In this document: piece after piece, positions 60,887 through 64,000 of the stretch | How the letters are laid out: each line of letters begins with the position of its first letter | How positions within the stretch are numbered: position 1 is the first letter of the stretch | NCBI GenBank assembly: GCA_905233725.1 | Contig: CAJOEM010000002.1 | Location: forward strand, 34,913 to 98,912 | Direction of reading: 5' to 3' | Source of the DNA: an uncultured Synergistales bacterium | Lineage (GTDB): Bacteria; Synergistota; Synergistia; Synergistales; Aminobacteriaceae | DNA length: 64,000 nt | The notes under the pieces: generated by a model | The model's input: the letters and a program-made list of their open reading frames with translations, nothing else | Databases searched by the model: none | What the model was told of the DNA's origin: nothing | Made by a program: the position numbers and the translations under genes

Positions 60887-61606
60887 ATGGGAAAATTCTT
60901 TAACAAGTTGCGCCAGGTCATGAATATTTTCCTGATCATGTTCCTGATTGCAGCGGTTGCGGCGGTGTTTATTTATTTCTTGACGGATAAACGCGACACG
61001 AATTTCTGGGTTTCGATTGGCTTTTTAGCATTTGCTATGTTGATGGAGACTTTTACGGCATCTGGAATTGCGATGAGATTTAACGCTGGGAAAAATATTC
61101 CGTCGAGTTTTGCGCAGTTTATCCTGAGTACGATTTATTTCATATTTGTGATTGCTGCGTCAGTTTGGAACGCGAATTTTGCATTCACTGAGACGAAATA
61201 CTTGCTGATTCACATCGGAATGTTGGCGGCATTCTTGCTTTTGATGCTGTTCATAAACATGATGACGTTGCGCCTGAGTGGTGCGGATCGCAAGAACCAG
61301 GAGAAAGGCCGAGTTAATCTTGCAACACGTGCGTCTAAAGTTTCGGATTTGCTTGTTGACCTGAGAAATTCCGGGAAAGTCGAATCTGGCTCAGAAATTT
61401 TAAGCTCACTGGAGAAATTATCGGACTCGCTGAAATATTCTGATCCGACACCTGCGTCACGAAGTCTGGAGAACGCGCTTGATGATGCGATCGAGAATCT
61501 TGCGGCTGAAATTTCGTCAGCTGATCCGGAAAAGATTCTCAGAGCCTGCACACTTGCCGAACGTGCGTTGCGTGACAGGAATAACGCAATTCTGAACGCG
61601 AAATAA
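60887..61606 (+). CDS. Four-TM membrane protein with cytoplasmic helical domain, unknown
   Basis: 239-aa protein not recognised. Four hydrophobic segments at about residues 14-34, 41-64, 72-92 and 100-122, then a ~115-residue soluble helical region rich in Leu, Ser, Asp and Glu (LSSLEKLSDSLKYSD, ENALDDAIENLAAEISSADP). ATG 60887 is preferred for its MGKFFNKLRQVMN start with AAAGGA upstream, though spacing is long (~13 nt). Divergent from the LRR gene and followed by a symporter gene with 53 bp between. Confidence 0.7.
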   Translation: MGKFFNKLRQVMNIFLIMFLIAAVAAVFIYFLTDKRDTNFWVSIGFLAFAMLMETFTASGIAMRFNAGKNIPSSFAQFILSTIYFIFVIAASVWNANFAFTETKYLLIHIGMLAAFLLLMLFINMMTLRLSGADRKNQEKGRVNLATRASKVSDLLVDLRNSGKVESGSEILSSLEKLSDSLKYSDPTPASRSLENALDDAIENLAAEISSADPEKILRACTLAERALRDRNNAILNAK

Positions 61607-61659
61607 TACTTGTGATTTACATGTGATTTATATGTGAATATTTTAACGGAGGAATTATT

Positions 61660-62901
61660 ATGCAAACGAAGACTATTGCCAGGAATTATTGCTTTTTAAT
61701 GATATTATTGCTCGCGATGATTTTGGGATCATTGACGGGTTGGCTGTATCCTGAATTTTCGAGTAATATCGCGTTTTTGGGAACGATATTTATACGCATG
61801 ATGTTTTGTATAGTCGTGCCGATGGTTTTCGCGTCGATTGCCGGAGCAGTTGCTGGGACTTCGGATTTGAAACGCTCAGGGCGAATCATGTGGACGACTG
61901 TGATAACTTTCGTGATAACCGGAGCGATTGCAGCTGTGATATATTTCGTGCTGGTTACGATTTTTCCGCCGGTGACTAGTGCGTGGCGTGAAATTGCCCG
62001 GGAAGAAGTCGGTTCACACGCAACGATGACGCAAATGATCGTGAATTTCTTCACAGTTGAAGACTTCGTGGCGTTATTATCCAGACGTGCGATGCTGCCA
62101 TTGATCGTATTCTCAGTTTTGTTCGGATTTGCTGCGAACTTGAGTGGTGAAGCTGGAGAACCTGTGCGAAAATTTCTGGCGAGTTTGACGGCTGTGATGC
62201 TGAAATTTGTGAATATAATCACGTATTATGCGCCGATTGCTTTCTTTGCGATTTTTGCGGATCTTGTAGCCTCGTATGGACCACAGATTACGGCAGCTTA
62301 TGGACGAGCGTTAGGCTTGTATTATCCGGTGTGCTTTGTGTATGTTTTCACGGCGTTTCCGATTATGGCGTGGATTGGTGCTGGCTCTGAAGGTGTGAAA
62401 GAAATGTTCGCGCATATATTAAAGCCTGCGATTGTCTCGTTAGGAACGTGTTCGTCAATCGCTACGATCCCGACAAACATGGAAGCTGCGGCAGATACGG
62501 GAATTTCGAAAGACGTTAGCGACATAGTCTTGCCGTTGGGAGCTACGATGCACATGGACGGCTCGTGTTTCTCGTGCGTTTTGAAAATTGCGTTTGTGCT
62601 GGGAGTTCTGGGACAGCCTTTGACGCTTGCTGATTTGCCTATGATAGTTCTTGTAGCAGTTTTCTCGGCGGTCGGCATGAGCGGAGTTCCAGGTGGCGGA
62701 TACATTGGCGAGTATATTATCTGCACGATATTCTTCCCGGATCACATGGAGCTTGCATTCCCGATTCTCGTAGCGATCGGAAATCTTGTTGACCCGCCGG
62801 CGACGATGATTAACGCAGCAGGTGATTACGTCGTGTCATTTATTGTTTCGCGCTTCGTTGACGGCAAAGACTGGTTAAAGAAAGCTAAAGCTCGAGCGTA
62901 A
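61660..62901 (+). CDS. Dicarboxylate/amino acid:cation symporter (DAACS family)
   Basis: 413-aa sodium- or proton-coupled transporter of the GltP/GltT/DctA family with eight TM segments and two re-entrant loops. Hallmarks: serine-rich loop CSSIATIPTNMEAA, MHMDGSCFSCVLKIAF, GMSGVPGGGYIGEYI and the NLVDPPATMINAAGDYVVS motif with substrate-binding Asp. Likely glutamate, aspartate or C4-dicarboxylate uptake; specificity cannot be read. GGAGG lies ahead of the ATG. Confidence 0.92.
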   Translation: MQTKTIARNYCFLMILLLAMILGSLTGWLYPEFSSNIAFLGTIFIRMMFCIVVPMVFASIAGAVAGTSDLKRSGRIMWTTVITFVITGAIAAVIYFVLVTIFPPVTSAWREIAREEVGSHATMTQMIVNFFTVEDFVALLSRRAMLPLIVFSVLFGFAANLSGEAGEPVRKFLASLTAVMLKFVNIITYYAPIAFFAIFADLVASYGPQITAAYGRALGLYYPVCFVYVFTAFPIMAWIGAGSEGVKEMFAHILKPAIVSLGTCSSIATIPTNMEAAADTGISKDVSDIVLPLGATMHMDGSCFSCVLKIAFVLGVLGQPLTLADLPMIVLVAVFSAVGMSGVPGGGYIGEYIICTIFFPDHMELAFPILVAIGNLVDPPATMINAAGDYVVSFIVSRFVDGKDWLKKAKARA

Positions 62902-62917
62902 ATTTCGCAAAAAAAAT

Positions 62918-62956
62918 TCCCCTCTGGTCAAAAATTACTAGGGGGGAGTTTTTTTG
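62918..62956. terminator. Bidirectional terminator between symporter and Sel1 genes
   Basis: TCCCCTCT pairs with AGGGGGGA, followed by eight T residues on the plus side and preceded by eight A residues. Serves the convergent genes on both strands. Confidence 0.8.
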
Positions 62957-62966
62957 TGCGTAATTA

Positions 62967-63761
62967 TTATAATTCACTTGCTGCTTCTGAATGACCCTGT
63001 TCTGCTGCGAGTTCAAGCCAATATTTCGCCGCATCCAGGTCACGATTAACACCGTCGCCATTCTTGTAAGCAAGCCCCAATCTGTACTGAGCCTCTGTGT
63101 AGCCCTGAGACGCTGCCTCGTAAAAACACGAAACTGCCGCAGCTTTATCCTGCTCAACGCCTCTGCCGGACTGGTACATGATCCCCAGCATGAATTGCCC
63201 CTGAGGATCGCCATTTTCCGATGCCTGAGTTGCCCAGTAATACGCAGCTTGTGGATCTGGTTCGACTTCTTCTGCTCCGTAGAATAATATTCTCGCCAAA
63301 TTCCCCTGAGCACCGGCGTGTCCCTGAGACGCAGCTTCTTCGAATAAACGCGCGGCTTCTTCGGTATCATAACTAACTTCGTCGCCAACTTCGTACATCA
63401 TGCCGAGAATATTCTTGCACTCGAGATGACCTTTGGAAGCGGCTTTGCGATACCATTTTATAGCTTCGACGCGATTTAGCTTTACGCCCAAGCCGGACAT
63501 GTACAAATTCGCCAGACAATACATGGACTCCGTGAAGCCTTTATCAGCAGCACGCTTGAACCAATCCGCAGCGAGCTTGTAATTCTGCCGTGCGCCCTCC
63601 TGACAGTACAGCAACGCCAATTCGTGTTGAGCCTGAACGTCGCCTTTCTGAGCCTTGCTGCTCAATTCCGAAACTTGCTTGGTTGAGAAAGATGCGGCAA
63701 CTGCTGCCTCTTCAGCAAAAGTTACCGCGAATAATGCTATTAATAATAACGCTTTTCTCAT
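62967..63761 (-). CDS. Secreted Sel1-like repeat protein
   Basis: 264-aa protein with a Sec signal peptide (MRKALLLIALFAVTFAEEAAVA) and about six Sel1 (TPR-like) repeats of ~36 residues covering the rest; typical units read AADWFKRAADKGFTESMYCL and GMMYEVGDEVSYDTEEAARL. Sel1 repeats bind protein partners; no enzyme activity is seen. AAGGTAG lies before the ATG. Probably follows the partial gene at the window edge in one operon (8 bp apart). Confidence 0.88.
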   Translation of the reverse strand: MRKALLLIALFAVTFAEEAAVAASFSTKQVSELSSKAQKGDVQAQHELALLYCQEGARQNYKLAADWFKRAADKGFTESMYCLANLYMSGLGVKLNRVEAIKWYRKAASKGHLECKNILGMMYEVGDEVSYDTEEAARLFEEAASQGHAGAQGNLARILFYGAEEVEPDPQAAYYWATQASENGDPQGQFMLGIMYQSGRGVEQDKAAAVSCFYEAASQGYTEAQYRLGLAYKNGDGVNRDLDAAKYWLELAAEQGHSEAASEL

Positions 63762-63769
63762 ATGTTACG

Positions 63770-64000
63770 CTACCTTCTTGGAGGCATTCGTCTCGGAGCA
63801 GGTCTTGGAGCCGGACGTGGCGCTGGTCTCGGAGCTGGTCTCGGAGCCGATCTGAAACTTGGTCTAGGTGACGGTCCTGGACGTGGAGCTGGACGTGGCG
63901 CGGGGCCTGGTCTAAATCCTGGTCTCGGAGCTGGTCCTGGACGTGGTGCTGGTCTGAAACCTGGTCTAGGTGCCGGTCCTGGACGTGGTGCTGGTCCTGG
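63770..64000 (-). CDS. C-terminal end of a Pro/Arg/Gly/Ala-repeat protein (5' part outside window)
   Basis: An open minus-strand frame enters from the window edge and ends at TAG 63770-63772: 76 residues built from variants of R-P-G-P-A-P and R-P-A-P, with periodic R-P-G-F-R and S-F-R, ending RRMPPRR. DNA shows matching near-repeats of ~12-18 bp. No other frame gives a sensible product. It is extremely basic and disordered in character. It could be the tail of an envelope or nucleic-acid-binding protein; no function can be assigned. The Sel1 gene starts 9 bp downstream. Confidence 0.6.
   Translation of the reverse strand, partial: PGPAPRPGPAPRPGFRPAPRPGPAPRPGFRPGPAPRPAPRPGPSPRPSFRSAPRPAPRPAPRPAPRPAPRRMPPRR

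Noticed and set aside
61686-62222. 178-codon minus-strand frame inside the symporter gene
   Set aside because: Opposite-strand shadow of membrane-segment codons of a well-conserved transporter.
62885-63388. 167-codon minus-strand frame overlapping the Sel1 gene
   Set aside because: Shadow of the repeated Sel1 codons; the other frame has signal peptide, start site and clear Sel1 repeats.
63590-63871. Plus-strand Ser/Arg-rich frames at the right edge
   Set aside because: They are the complement of the Pro/Arg repeat gene and Sel1 signal peptide; the minus strand gives a better stop, spacing and operon context.

Overview
The window looks like a chromosome segment from an uncultured gut or rumen member of the Synergistota (Synergistaceae). 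This rests on four things. First, an aromatic 2-oxoacid oxidoreductase / aryl-CoA ligase / ACT cluster and an amino-acid-centred metabolism. Second, a large surface protein ending in a Gly4-Cys-Asn-Ser-Gly / hydrophobic / Arg tail, as in the Synerg-CTERM sorting signal known from this phylum. Third, diderm traits: a lipid A-type acyltransferase, Wzm/Wzt glycan export, and binding proteins with plain Sec signal peptides. Fourth, GatCAB and ClpC. Coding density is very high, with many ATGA or otherwise overlapping gene junctions. No phage, insertion sequence with a transposase, CRISPR array or rRNA was seen.

Layout. Bases 1-3237: 3' part of clpC, then azlC and azlD (branched-chain amino acid export). 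3372-7495: iorA, iorB, paaK-like ligase and ACT regulator, ending at a terminator. 7574-22590 (minus strand): a long, nearly gap-free run, in transcription order glmS, cyclophilin, 2-hydroxyacid dehydrogenase, NAD(P)HX dehydratase, small membrane protein, tsaE, tsaB, cvpA, mutS2, carboxyltransferase, phoH, pgpH, ybeY, CorC-type protein. 22638-28432 (plus): hinT, rpsU, yqeY, aldo/keto reductase, PHP phosphatase, type III glutamine synthetase, and a small HTH/coiled-coil protein. A predicted small RNA with its own promoter and terminator lies on the minus strand at about 23862-24018. 28546-39450 (minus): two ribose-type sugar ABC transporters, one of galactofuranose (YtfQRT/YjfF) type, with L-arabinose isomerase. 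39542-43460 (plus): rplI, dnaB, rseP, ispG. 43524-43704: tRNA-Val and tRNA-Leu. Then a minus-strand LpxL-type acyltransferase, plus-strand gatCAB, and minus-strand STAS, galU and argG. 50850-55964 (plus): cbiC, cbiD, cbiET, then wzm and wzt. 56292-60755 (minus): a 1487-residue LRR/Ig-like surface protein. The wzt/LRR junction carries a ~270-280 bp tandem duplication that includes a second copy of the sorting signal. 60887-62901 (plus): a four-TM protein and a dicarboxylate/amino acid symporter. The end holds a Sel1-repeat lipoprotein-like secreted protein and, running off the edge, the C-terminus of a Pro/Arg/Gly-repeat protein.

How it fits together. The amino acid genes (iorAB-paaK-ACT, azlCD, DAACS symporter, GS III, argG) suit an amino-acid fermenter. 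The arabinose isomerase and two sugar importers show added pentose uptake. The rest is core translation, tRNA modification, replication and envelope functions. The observations most worth follow-up are the small RNA candidate, the three-module surface protein with its duplicated sorting tail, the reiterated ATGAAY sequences at gene starts, and the orphan HTH-zipper protein beside glnN. All family names come from reading motifs in the translated sequence; no database search was run.
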